Source: Alphaproteobacteria bacterium (lineage in GTDB: Bacteria; Pseudomonadota; Alphaproteobacteria; Puniceispirillales; Marisalimonadaceae). From it: a stretch of 61,602 nt of DNA. The position numbers were made by a program, and so were the translations under genes. Positions 41,162-52,710 of the stretch are shown here, in pieces. Position 1 is the stretch's first letter; every line of letters begins with the position of its first letter. The notes beneath the pieces are model-generated. The model was given only the letters and a program-made list of their open reading frames with translations, had not been told where the DNA came from and searched no databases. The DNA is taken from positions 1-61,602 of the forward strand of contig SGYL01000002.1 of the NCBI GenBank assembly GCA_004213885.1, written 5' to 3'.

Positions 41162-41737
41162 ATGATAAAAAAAAAATATCTATTTCTAATCATCCTACCT
41201 TTAATAGTATTAGTCATAGACTACTCATTTTTCTATAAAAAAATTTTTAATTATAAAAATAACTTAAACTATAATAATAATTTTATTGTTTTAACAGGAG
41301 GAGATAATAGAGTTAAAAAATCTTTAAAAATTTTTTTTCGAATTGAAAATAAAAATAAAAATTTATTTATTAGCGGTGTAGGAAAAGGATTTAATAAAAA
41401 AACATTAAAAAAATTAACTACAAACAACCCTAATTATAATAAAATTATAGATTGTTGCATTCAAATAGAGGGCATTTCTAGAAATACTTTTTCTAATGCA
41501 GTAGAGAGTTTAAAATGGGTTAAATCAAAAAAAATTAATTCTTTTGTTCTATTAACAAATAATTACCACATGCCTAGAGCTATGCTAGAATTTAAAAGTA
41601 TTTTTAAAGATATTAAAATTAAACCTTTTGTATTTATTGATGAAAATAAAATATGGTGGAAAACAAAAATTAATTATATTTCTGAATATTTTAAATATAA
41701 ATTGACATATTTAAGAATAAATTTACTTCAGTTTTGA
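41162..41737 (+). CDS. DUF218 / YdcF-like membrane protein
   Basis: Member of the DUF218 group (SanA/ElyC/YdcF), some of which affect envelope synthesis. A membrane helix spans residues 5-22. The domain shows FIVLTGGDNRVKKSL, then SNAVESLKWVKSK and LLTNNYHMPRAML, the family's conserved core. Length 191. It is divergent from the zinc-ribbon gene across 70 bases and overlaps tyrA at its end by 15. No substrate is known. Confidence 0.85.
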   Translation: MIKKKYLFLIILPLIVLVIDYSFFYKKIFNYKNNLNYNNNFIVLTGGDNRVKKSLKIFFRIENKNKNLFISGVGKGFNKKTLKKLTTNNPNYNKIIDCCIQIEGISRNTFSNAVESLKWVKSKKINSFVLLTNNYHMPRAMLEFKSIFKDIKIKPFVFIDENKIWWKTKINYISEYFKYKLTYLRINLLQF

Positions 41738-42625
41738 TGCTTCTGGCAGATGTTGTTTTGCTTCAATAATTTTATTTCTTATCTCTTTAGAGTTTTTGAA
41801 AAAATTATATAGTTCGTTAGAATCTTTTTTTCTAATTAATTTTTGTAACGCTGATAGATCTTCATTAAATCTTTGCAACATTTCTAATACTGCTTCGGAA
41901 TTATTTAAAAAAACGTCTCTCCACATAGTTGGATCAGAAGATGCCAATCTAGTAAAGTCTCTAAATCCAGTTGCTGAATATCTAATAACATCATTTTTTA
42001 AATCACTTTCTAAATTATTAGCAGTGTCAACTATTGAATAAGCAATTAAATGCGGTAAATGTGAAGTAATAGCAAGCACTTTATCATGATAGAATTCATC
42101 CATGAACTCAACTTTAGAACCAAACTTTTTAAATAGTTTTTCTAAAAAAATTCCTTTTTTATCGTTTCTATTACTAATTATAATCCAATACCTACCTTCG
42201 AATAAGTTATGAAAACCGGCTTTTGGTCCAGAATGCTCAGTTCCTGCTAGAGGGTGTGAAGGTACTAAAAATACATTTTTAGGTATCAATAAAGATAGAT
42301 CTTTTATTACGGAAAGCTTTGTTGACCCTGTATCTGTTAAAATTGCTCCCTTTTTTAGATATGGTGATATTAACTTTCCCACTTCGGCCATTGAACCAAC
42401 AGGAATAGCCAATATTACCAGATCAGAGTCTTTTACAGAGTCTTCTGCAGAGTTGCAAATTTCATCTGCTATATTAAATGACTTAACAACTTTAAGATGT
42501 TCAGAATTATTATCATAAACTTTTACATAAAATTTATCTTTTAAGTAAAAACTAAATGCTCTTAATATTGAACTTCCAATTAACCCTAAGCCAATTATCG
42601 TTACGATTTTTTTTTTAACTATCAT
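41723..42625 (-). CDS. tyrA: Prephenate or arogenate dehydrogenase
   Basis: NAD(P)-dependent step in tyrosine synthesis. The dinucleotide loop GLGLIGSSILRAF (residues 12-24) and the catalytic region with PSHPLAGTEHSGP near residue 118 are intact, followed by the helical C-terminal domain with SHLPHLIAYSIV and SDPTMWRDVFLNN. Length 300. It overlaps hisC by 11 bases. Whether it prefers prephenate or arogenate cannot be told. No ACT domain is present. Confidence 0.93.
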   Translation of the reverse strand: MIVKKKIVTIIGLGLIGSSILRAFSFYLKDKFYVKVYDNNSEHLKVVKSFNIADEICNSAEDSVKDSDLVILAIPVGSMAEVGKLISPYLKKGAILTDTGSTKLSVIKDLSLLIPKNVFLVPSHPLAGTEHSGPKAGFHNLFEGRYWIIISNRNDKKGIFLEKLFKKFGSKVEFMDEFYHDKVLAITSHLPHLIAYSIVDTANNLESDLKNDVIRYSATGFRDFTRLASSDPTMWRDVFLNNSEAVLEMLQRFNEDLSALQKLIRKKDSNELYNFFKNSKEIRNKIIEAKQHLPEASKLK

Positions 42626-43703
42626 TTTTTGTAATAAATTTTTTAAGTAGTTTTAAAAAATACTTATTTTCTTTTTCAGTTCCTAATGAAACTCTAATAT
42701 AATTTGGTAAGTTATAAACGTTCATTTCACGAACTAACATACCATTTTTTTTAAAAAATAATGCAGCATTTTGTGCTGAAAGTTTATCTTTATCTGATAA
42801 ATTTATCAGAATAAAATTAGTTGATGATTTTATAAATTTTACACCTAAATGATCTAATTCCATTTCCATAAATTTCATCGACTTTATATTAAAATCAAAG
42901 CAATAATTTTGAAAATCAATATCTTTCATAGCAATTATGCCAGCTTCAATGGCTATAGAATTAACACTAAAAGGACCTCTAACTGCCATTAGATAGTTTA
43001 TAATTTTACTATTACTATAACCCCAACCTAGTCTCAAACCAGCAAGTCCATGTAATTTAGAAAACGTTCTTAACATTATTACGTTATTATATTTTTCAAC
43101 TAATTCAGATCCATCTATATAATAATCATTTCTAATATATTCTGCATATGCTGCATCATAAACTAACAATATATTTTCCGGTATATTGTTAATTAATCTA
43201 TAAACTTCACTTTTATTAATAAACGTGCCTGTTGGGTTGTTAGCATTAGCAAGAAATATTAAACGAGTCTTATCTGTTATTAAATTCAAAATATTGTCGA
43301 CACTCACAGTAAAGTTAATGTCTTTTGCGATTTTTTTAATTCCTCCTGCAACTGTAATGGATTGTGGGAATTGTAAAAATCCATATTCTGTATAAATTGC
43401 CTCATCTCCAGGTTTTAAGAATGTTTGAGCAATTACAGAAATTAGATCATCCGAACCATTTCCGAGAATTAATTTAGTTTGGTCTAAATTTTTGATTTTA
43501 CTAATTGTTTTAATAAGTTCTTCACTAAGTTGTGGAGGATACCTGTTAAAACTTTTTAATTTTAACTCTTTATCAATTCTTGGAGAATATCCTAAAGCAT
43601 TTTCATTCGCAGATAATCTAATTAATTTTTTTAAATTAGAAGACCCAAAATTTGGTTTATAGGCATCTAAATTTAAAATGGATTCTTTTGGTTGTAAAAG
43701 CAT
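42615..43703 (-). CDS. hisC: Histidinol-phosphate / aromatic aminotransferase
   Basis: PLP-dependent class I aminotransferase. The Schiff-base lysine is K216 in RTFSKLHGLAGLRLGW, and the family marks SANENALGYSP, NPTGT and YDAAYAEY are intact. Length 362 is normal. It overlaps tyrA and is followed upstream by a chorismate mutase gene 19 bases away. In Alphaproteobacteria the hisC beside tyrA often acts on aromatic 2-oxo acids as well as imidazole acetol phosphate, so its role may be in tyrosine and phenylalanine. Confidence 0.92.
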   Translation of the reverse strand: MLLQPKESILNLDAYKPNFGSSNLKKLIRLSANENALGYSPRIDKELKLKSFNRYPPQLSEELIKTISKIKNLDQTKLILGNGSDDLISVIAQTFLKPGDEAIYTEYGFLQFPQSITVAGGIKKIAKDINFTVSVDNILNLITDKTRLIFLANANNPTGTFINKSEVYRLINNIPENILLVYDAAYAEYIRNDYYIDGSELVEKYNNVIMLRTFSKLHGLAGLRLGWGYSNSKIINYLMAVRGPFSVNSIAIEAGIIAMKDIDFQNYCFDFNIKSMKFMEMELDHLGVKFIKSSTNFILINLSDKDKLSAQNAALFFKKNGMLVREMNVYNLPNYIRVSLGTEKENKYFLKLLKKFITKNDS

Positions 43704-43722
43704 AATTTTTTTCTAACCTAAG

Positions 43723-44220
43723 TTATTTCAAAATTAAATACTTTTTTTTGTAAAAATATTCATTTAATGGGAATTCTGATACAATCTTTATTTTAGAATT
43801 AATTTTAGTAAAGGCTAATTGTGATTTCTCTATTATTACTGCATCAATAATTTTATTATTTATTCCTTCCATTAGCTTATTAACATTTTTAAAATCTCTA
43901 TTTTCAAAATATGGCCCAAAATAACTTTCATAAGCTGCTATAGAAAATTTATCATCGCCAAGATATCCAATTTTTAATTTTTTTTGTGTTGACAAATTAA
44001 AAGCTATAATTTGTCTCCATATTCTTTCTGCAAGTTTAGAATTGATATCGTAAGAGAAAATTTTTTCCATCACTTTCCTTTCTCTCACTGGATCATAAGT
44101 AAACATCCCTCCTTTAGCTTTTAAAATTTTATTTGAAAGTCCTTGTCTTTTGGAAATTAACACGGCTATCATTTTATCAAGCTTATCTATTTCTTTTCTA
44201 AGTTTTTCTAATTCTTCCAT
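43723..44220 (-). CDS. Chorismate mutase with degenerate C-terminal extension
   Basis: AroQ-class chorismate mutase converting chorismate to prephenate. Residues 1-90 fit: LRKEIDKLDKMIAVLISKRQ, the lysine and arginine positions in KILKAKGG and DPVRERKVMEKI, and RIWRQIIAFN. The remaining 75 residues (KLKIGYLGDD through YLILK) start like a prephenate dehydratase domain but are far too short and lack its TTRF motif. Length 165. It leads the CM-hisC-tyrA cluster and is divergent from gloB. The extension is either a remnant or a lineage-specific regulatory piece. Confidence 0.85.
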   Translation of the reverse strand: MEELEKLRKEIDKLDKMIAVLISKRQGLSNKILKAKGGMFTYDPVRERKVMEKIFSYDINSKLAERIWRQIIAFNLSTQKKLKIGYLGDDKFSIAAYESYFGPYFENRDFKNVNKLMEGINNKIIDAVIIEKSQLAFTKINSKIKIVSEFPLNEYFYKKKYLILK

Positions 44221-44294
44221 AGTAAAATTGAATTATAATTTTTAATAATATATCTTTATTGATAACATAATTTTTTCTTAAGGATAATAATATT

Positions 44295-45062
44295 ATGACT
44301 CAAATTGAAATCATAAAAGCATTAAGTGACAACTATATTTATGTTTTACATAATCCTATTAATAAACAAACAGCTGTAATTGATCCTGGGGAAGCACAGC
44401 CAGTCATTGAGCTACTTGAAAAAAAAAATTGGAAACTATCCTACATTTTTAATACCCACCATCATGAAGACCATATTGCAGGAAATCAAAAATTAATAGA
44501 CAAATATAACTGTAAACTTATTGGCCCAAAATATGACCAAAATAGAATACATAATTGCGATCATTATGTTTTAGATGGAGATGAAATTGATATGATCGGT
44601 AAAAAAGGTAAAGTTTTACATACACCTGGCCACACTATCGGTCACATATGTTATTACTTTGAGAGCTTAAAAATACTTTTTTCTGGAGATACCTTGTTTA
44701 GACTTGGATGTGGAAGAATATTTGAAGGGACTTTTGAGCAAATGAAAAATAGTTTAGATAAAATTTTAAATTTACCTGATGATATACTTGTATATTGTGG
44801 TCATGAATATACGATGTCAAACGCAAACTTTTGCAAAAGTATAGTTTACAATAATGTTGAAGAGTTAGATGCTAACATTCTAGAAATTAAAAATTTAAGA
44901 GATGAAGAAAAACCAACTATACCTTTTTTTCTTGGCCAAGAGAAAAAGTTAAATCCATTCTTAAGATACAATGATACTAATTTTAAAATTGCTAATAATA
45001 TTCAAGAACTTAATAGTGTAGAAACATTTAAATATTTTAGAAAACTTAAGGATAATTACTAA
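44295..45062 (+). CDS. gloB: Hydroxyacylglutathione hydrolase (glyoxalase II)
   Basis: Metallo-beta-lactamase-fold enzyme that hydrolyses S-lactoylglutathione. The metal-binding motif THHHEDH is at residues 54-60 (ligands H55, H57, D59, H60), with the later ligands in TPGHTIGHICYY and GHEYTMSNANF. Length 255 is standard and the C-terminal glutathione-binding arm (FLRYND) is present. It overlaps folB at its 3' end by 17 bases. Confidence 0.94.
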   Translation: MTQIEIIKALSDNYIYVLHNPINKQTAVIDPGEAQPVIELLEKKNWKLSYIFNTHHHEDHIAGNQKLIDKYNCKLIGPKYDQNRIHNCDHYVLDGDEIDMIGKKGKVLHTPGHTIGHICYYFESLKILFSGDTLFRLGCGRIFEGTFEQMKNSLDKILNLPDDILVYCGHEYTMSNANFCKSIVYNNVEELDANILEIKNLRDEEKPTIPFFLGQEKKLNPFLRYNDTNFKIANNIQELNSVETFKYFRKLKDNY

Positions 45063-45396
45063 TTTCATAGGAAACTGAGCAATCATTAAAAATATCAGGT
45101 TTTGTAATTTTTAATTTAATATTTTCAACTTTATCAAACGTTTCTATTTTTTTTATTAGATTATCTGCAAGTGTCTCAATTAAATTAAAATGCTTCGAAT
45201 TAATAACATCCAATATAATTCTTCTAAATTTTCCATAATCCGCAACGTCACTTAGATTATCAGTATGAGTTTTCATTTTGTTAATAAGTAAAACTTCTAA
45301 ATTAATTATTATTTTTTGTTTGTTTAATTTTTCGTTTTCATAAACACCAACAGAGGCACTACAAGTTAAATTTTCAATAAGAATTTTCTTAAGCAT
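45046..45396 (-). CDS. folB: Dihydroneopterin aldolase
   Basis: Makes 6-hydroxymethyl-dihydropterin in folate synthesis. It shows CSASVGVYENEKLNKQKI, the NLSDVADYGKFRRII block and the catalytic region HFNLIETLADNLIKKI with the conserved Glu. Length 116. It lies 12 bases after an SDR gene of pteridine-reductase type, which suggests a shared pterin role. Confidence 0.92.
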   Translation of the reverse strand: MLKKILIENLTCSASVGVYENEKLNKQKIIINLEVLLINKMKTHTDNLSDVADYGKFRRIILDVINSKHFNLIETLADNLIKKIETFDKVENIKLKITKPDIFNDCSVSYEISNYP

Positions 45397-45408
45397 TAAA
45401 ATTATACC

Positions 45409-46179
45409 TTATTTAATGGCAACATCTCTTGAAGGAGGAGCCAAATGTGATCCTCCATCTAATAGTGAGATGTGTCCTGTAACAGAATTTGAGTTAGTTA
45501 AAAAATCAAGAGCCAAGTAAAAATCATCTATCGTTGCAGAACTGTTTAAAATATTTTTTTTGTGAGATTCCATGAAATCTTTTTCATTTTGATTTTCTGC
45601 AGGCAATATTATTCCTGGTGCAATAGCATTTATTCTCAAATCTGGTGCATAAGATAAAGCTGACATTTTTGTTAATCCTGACATTGCTAACTTTGACAAA
45701 GTATAAGAATAATAATCTGGATTTAAACCTTCAATTTTGGCATCAATAATATTTATGACCATGTTGTTTTTGTTTCTTACAATTTGGTTTTTAATTATAT
45801 TTTTATAAAGTGCTTGGATAAGTATTGCAGGAGTGGAAAAATTAATTGACATATGTCGATTTAACTTTTCTATGGTAAATTCTTGGCCAGTATCGTATTC
45901 GAATAAACCAGCATTATTTACTAAACCTATCCAATCTTTTTCTTTTAAAAGTAAGTTTTCTACTAAATTTTCAACATCCTTATAATTTGTAAAGTCTGCT
46001 TGATATAATTTTATGTTTTTTGAATAAAGTGATAACTCATTTGCTGTTTCTTCTGCTTCAACTTTTGAGTTATTATAATGTAAAATTAAATCCCAATCAT
46101 TCATTACAAAAAACTTAGAAATATACTTTCCTAATCTTTTTGATCCCGACGTAACCAATATAGATTTTCTTTTATTCAT
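45409..46179 (-). CDS. SDR oxidoreductase, PTR1/FolM-like
   Basis: Short-chain dehydrogenase of about 256 residues from the ATG at 46179. The cofactor loop reads TSGSKRLGK (residues 10-18), with Arg where most SDRs have glycine; this TGxxxRxG form is typical of pteridine reductases such as PTR1 and FolM. The catalytic pair is in YTLSK, and NNAGLFEYD precedes. With folB next to it, a dihydropterin or dihydrofolate reductase role is likely. Thr-Ser replaces Thr-Gly at the loop start, an oddity. It follows the HAD gene with one base between. Exact substrate is inferred. Confidence 0.8.
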   Translation of the reverse strand: MNKRKSILVTSGSKRLGKYISKFFVMNDWDLILHYNNSKVEAEETANELSLYSKNIKLYQADFTNYKDVENLVENLLLKEKDWIGLVNNAGLFEYDTGQEFTIEKLNRHMSINFSTPAILIQALYKNIIKNQIVRNKNNMVINIIDAKIEGLNPDYYSYTLSKLAMSGLTKMSALSYAPDLRINAIAPGIILPAENQNEKDFMESHKKNILNSSATIDDFYLALDFLTNSNSVTGHISLLDGGSHLAPPSRDVAIK

Positions 46180-46180
46180 T

Positions 46181-47170
46181 TTAAGGACCCTCAATCAAAT
46201 AATCTGGTATAATTCCAGTTTTTTTTATACAAGAAGCAATATTTTGATTTCTTAATAAACCATATTTTGTCATTAAAATTGATTTAATTCCAATTGAGTT
46301 TGCGCCCAAAATGTCAGTATGCAATGTATCTCCTACCATTCCAATTCTAGACATATTAATTGAAGATCCTGTTATAAACTGTACTTTTTCTAAAGCCATT
46401 TCAAAAATGGTTGAAAAAGGTTTACCGAACCATAATGGTAAATTTATACCTTCATTTATTAATTTTAAGGTAAAATAACCTGGCTCAATACTAAAAAAAT
46501 CCTTGTGCGGAGCAACAATATCCGGATTGGAAACAAAAAATGGTCTCGGATTTGAGGTCAATGAATCTTTTAATAAATCTTGAAAATCTGAGTCCCAATA
46601 ACTTGTACCTAAAAAAATAAAAGTGTCCATTTCATCAAATTGTTCAATATCTTTTGATAACTCTATTGTGATACTATTTTTTATGTTTAGCTCTTCATCT
46701 TTATTACCTAGAACACCTATTTTAGATGGTTTAAGATGAGTAGATAAAAATCTTTCTGTAGCGTCGCGACTTGATATAACTTCATCATAAGAAAATTCTA
46801 ACCCAAGTTTATAAAATTGATTAATTTTTTTTTCTGAACAAAAAGTTGCACCATTTGTAAGAATAATTATATATATACCTCTATCTCTAGCAATATTTAG
46901 AGTCTCAATTATCCGAGGTATTAATTGATCTCCTATATTTATAACTCCAAACGCATCTAAAAATAAAACATCAAATTCATCTAAAATATCACTTAAGTTT
47001 CTTCTTACTTTTAAATCTTTAGAATATTTTTGAGAATGAGGTAAAATTTTTTTAAAGTTTTCATATAATGTTATGACCTGCTGAGTATTGATATTATTAA
47101 TTGATGGATAAATAAAATTTTTATTAAACTCTTCATGTTGAATTAAAAATTGTTGATTGTTATTTGTCAT
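46181..47170 (-). CDS. TIGR01459-family HAD hydrolase
   Basis: Haloacid-dehalogenase-fold phosphatase of the NagD-like CECR5/TIGR01459 type, common in Alphaproteobacteria with unknown substrate. The nucleophile loop is DVLFLDAFGVINIGDQLIPR; the second Asp of the usual DxD is replaced by Phe, which is normal for this family. The motif LTNGATF and the C-terminal GMVGDTLHTDILGANSIGIKSILM complete the site. The protein has 329 residues, with about 60 ahead of the domain. It is divergent from the rhodanese gene across 49 bases. Confidence 0.85.
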   Translation of the reverse strand: MTNNNQQFLIQHEEFNKNFIYPSINNINTQQVITLYENFKKILPHSQKYSKDLKVRRNLSDILDEFDVLFLDAFGVINIGDQLIPRIIETLNIARDRGIYIIILTNGATFCSEKKINQFYKLGLEFSYDEVISSRDATERFLSTHLKPSKIGVLGNKDEELNIKNSITIELSKDIEQFDEMDTFIFLGTSYWDSDFQDLLKDSLTSNPRPFFVSNPDIVAPHKDFFSIEPGYFTLKLINEGINLPLWFGKPFSTIFEMALEKVQFITGSSINMSRIGMVGDTLHTDILGANSIGIKSILMTKYGLLRNQNIASCIKKTGIIPDYLIEGP

Positions 47171-47219
47171 TATTTATTTATATTAAATTATCAATATTAA
47201 TCTATTGGAAACTAATAAA

Positions 47220-47621
47220 ATGACAATTAAATCTTGTTTTTCTCTAGTTGAAGAAGCAAAACAAAAAATCAAAAGTATTAACTTTAAGAATGCTATGAAA
47301 TTACACAATGAAGGTGAAACAATTTTTATTGATCTAAGAGATATTAGAGAATTAGAGAAAAATGGGAAAATAAAAAATGCTAAGCATGTACCAAGAGGAA
47401 TGTTAGAGTTTTGGATTGACCCTAAAAGTCCTTATTATAAAGATTACTTCAATTCTAAAAATAAGTTTATATTTTATTGTGCCTCTGGATGGCGATCATC
47501 CTTATCTTCTAAAACAGCTTTGGAAATGGGTTTAATTAATGTTTTGAATCTAGAAAATGGTATTGATGATTGGATAAAACAAAACGGCCCAATAGAAAAG
47601 ATTACTGTAAAAAAAAATTAG
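47220..47621 (+). CDS. Rhodanese-like protein
   Basis: Single-domain sulfurtransferase-like protein. The active-site loop is YCASGWRSS with the nucleophile cysteine near residue 86, and FIDLRDIRELEKNGKIKNAKHVPRG is the usual lead-in. It is 133 residues long from the ATG at 47220; a TTG five codons upstream extends the frame without a better ribosome-binding site. The domain lies 43 bases ahead of the glycine riboswitch leader. No substrate is evident. Confidence 0.85.
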   Translation: MTIKSCFSLVEEAKQKIKSINFKNAMKLHNEGETIFIDLRDIRELEKNGKIKNAKHVPRGMLEFWIDPKSPYYKDYFNSKNKFIFYCASGWRSSLSSKTALEMGLINVLNLENGIDDWIKQNGPIEKITVKKN

Positions 47622-47653
47622 TTTGATTATTTTCTAAATAGAATTATCATATA

Positions 47654-47748
47654 ATTGTCATTACCTCTTTTTGTGAGAGCGTTTTAAATAACCGCCGAAG
47701 GAGCAACTACCCTAGAAACTCTCAGGTAAAAGTATCATAAAGAGTTGA
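47654..47748 (+). promoter_or_regulatory. Tandem glycine riboswitch, leader and aptamer 1
   Basis: First of two glycine aptamers. P1 is CTCTTT (47665-47670) with AAAGAG (47739-47744). The core shows GAGAG (47675-47679) pairing with CTCTC (47719-47723), the conserved CCGAAGGAGCAA and the CTCTCAGGTAAA block. The leader ATTGTCA (47654-47660) is perfectly complementary to TGACAAT (47746-47752) in the linker, which is the P0 pairing known to close tandem glycine riboswitches. The identification rests on these conserved blocks. Confidence 0.9.
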
Positions 47749-47749
47749 C

Positions 47750-47836
47750 AATCTGGAGAGAGACATACTTTATGTCCACCGAAGGAGTAAGCTCATACGA
47801 CGAGTTAATCTCTCAGGTACACATGACAGATTAGGG
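47750..47836 (+). promoter_or_regulatory. Tandem glycine riboswitch, aptamer 2
   Basis: Second aptamer in the pair, joined to the first by a very short linker. P1 is AATCTG (47750-47755) with CAGATT (47827-47832). The conserved core reads GGAGAG, CACCGAAGGAGTAAG and ATCTCTCAGGTACACATGACAGA, the standard glycine aptamer sequence. Two aptamers in a row with a short linker are the classical cooperative form. The 3' P1 strand is also available to the downstream hairpin at 47825-47847. Confidence 0.93.
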
Positions 47837-47847
47837 CTTAATTTGTC
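47825..47847 (+). promoter_or_regulatory. Predicted riboswitch expression-platform hairpin
   Basis: GACAGATT (47825-47832) can pair with AATTTGTC (47840-47847) over eight base pairs, one of them G-U, around a seven-base loop. The 5' arm contains the aptamer 2 P1 strand, so the two structures exclude each other. The 3' arm ends directly at GTGGAG (47848-47853), the probable ribosome-binding site of the following gene at 47859. The hairpin lacks a U run immediately after it, so control of translation is more likely than termination. When glycine holds P1, the hairpin would be undone and the gene turned on. This is a prediction from pairing only. Confidence 0.5.
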
Positions 47848-47858
47848 GTGGAGTTTTT

Positions 47859-49088
47859 ATGAAAAAAATAGCAGTTATTGGCGCAGGCATAACAGGCATA
47901 ACAACAGCATATCAATTAATGAAAAAAGGTTACGATGTAACTGTTTTTGATAAACAAAAGTATGCAGCAATGGAGACAAGTTATGCTAATGGTGGACAAC
48001 TATCCGCATGTAATGGTGAAGTTTGGACAAACTGGAAAACCATTTACCAAGGAATACAGTGGATTTTTAAAAAAGATGCTCCTCTTTCTATTAATTTAAA
48101 ACCTTCCTTAAATAAAATAGGATGGTTTTTAAGTTTTTTATCAAATGTAAAAAATCATGAAAAAAATACAATTGCCACAGTAAAGATGGCAATTGAAAGT
48201 GGCAATCTTTTAAAAGAACTATTAAAAGATGAAAACATTAATTTTGACTTTAAAGAAAAGGGTATTTTACATCTTTGTAATACAGAAGAAAATTTTAACC
48301 ATGGATTAAAAGTTAATAAATGGCTAACAAAAGCAGGTTTAAAAAGAGAACCACTTAACAACAAAGAAATTCAAAAAATTGAGCCTACAATTAATTTAGA
48401 TAATTTTTTTGGTGGTTTTTTTACCAAAAGCGATATGTCTGGAGATATACATCTATTTTGCACTCAATTAGCTGAAATTTGTAAAAAAAACAATGTCAAA
48501 TTTAATTATAATACATCTATAAATGATATAGTTCATAAACATAATTTAGTTGAATTAAAGTTTAGCACTCAAAACACTGACAATACTGATACTTTTGATG
48601 CAACTGTAATTTGTGCAGGTGTATCAAGTAAGCTTATAGCTTCTAAATTAGGAGATAACGTTAATATATATCCTGTAAAGGGCTATTCAATAACGATCGA
48701 TCTTAATGATAAAATTAGCCAAAAACATGCGCCTGAAGTTTCACTACTGGATGATGGAGCTAAAATTGTGTCAAGTAGACTTGGTATAAATAGATTTAGA
48801 ATAGCAGGTACAGCTGAATTTAATGGTTATAATAAAGATATAAGAGAAGACAGAATACTTCCATTGATTAAATGGAGTAACAAACTTTTTCCAAAAGTGT
48901 CAACTGAACACTATAGACCTTGGGCTGGGCTAAGACCTATGACCCCAAATATGATGCCTAAAATTGGTAAAGGCAAATTACCTGGAATATTTTATAACAC
49001 TGGCCACGGACATTTAGGATGGACATTAAGTGCTTTTTCATCTTTATTAATTTCAGATATATTATTAAGAACTGACAATTTAAATTAA
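47859..49088 (+). CDS. dadA: D-amino-acid dehydrogenase-like FAD oxidoreductase
   Basis: Flavoprotein of the DadA/DAO group. The FAD loop is GAGITG (residues 8-13), followed by VTVFDK, ETSYANGGQLSACNGEVW and KKDAPLSI, the family's long N-terminal pattern. The C-terminal end RPWAGLRPMTPNMMPKIG and GHGHLGWTLSAFSS is intact. Length 409 is standard. DadA oxidises D-amino acids and gives electrons to the quinone pool. Here it lies under a tandem glycine riboswitch, which raises glycine or a related small amine as the real substrate. Its stop is two bases from the end of gyrB. Confidence 0.88.
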   Translation: MKKIAVIGAGITGITTAYQLMKKGYDVTVFDKQKYAAMETSYANGGQLSACNGEVWTNWKTIYQGIQWIFKKDAPLSINLKPSLNKIGWFLSFLSNVKNHEKNTIATVKMAIESGNLLKELLKDENINFDFKEKGILHLCNTEENFNHGLKVNKWLTKAGLKREPLNNKEIQKIEPTINLDNFFGGFFTKSDMSGDIHLFCTQLAEICKKNNVKFNYNTSINDIVHKHNLVELKFSTQNTDNTDTFDATVICAGVSSKLIASKLGDNVNIYPVKGYSITIDLNDKISQKHAPEVSLLDDGAKIVSSRLGINRFRIAGTAEFNGYNKDIREDRILPLIKWSNKLFPKVSTEHYRPWAGLRPMTPNMMPKIGKGKLPGIFYNTGHGHLGWTLSAFSSLLISDILLRTDNLN

Positions 49089-49090
49089 TT

Positions 49091-52697
<3,607 letters not shown>

Positions 52698-52710
52698 TAA
52701 CTTATTAATT

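Noticed and set aside
47650-47655. TATAAT upstream of the glycine riboswitch as its promoter -10
   Set aside because: Transcription from it would begin near 47662 and leave out the leader strand 47654-47660 that pairs with the linker. No -35 fits at 16-18 bases. The promoter is more likely further upstream and I cannot place it.
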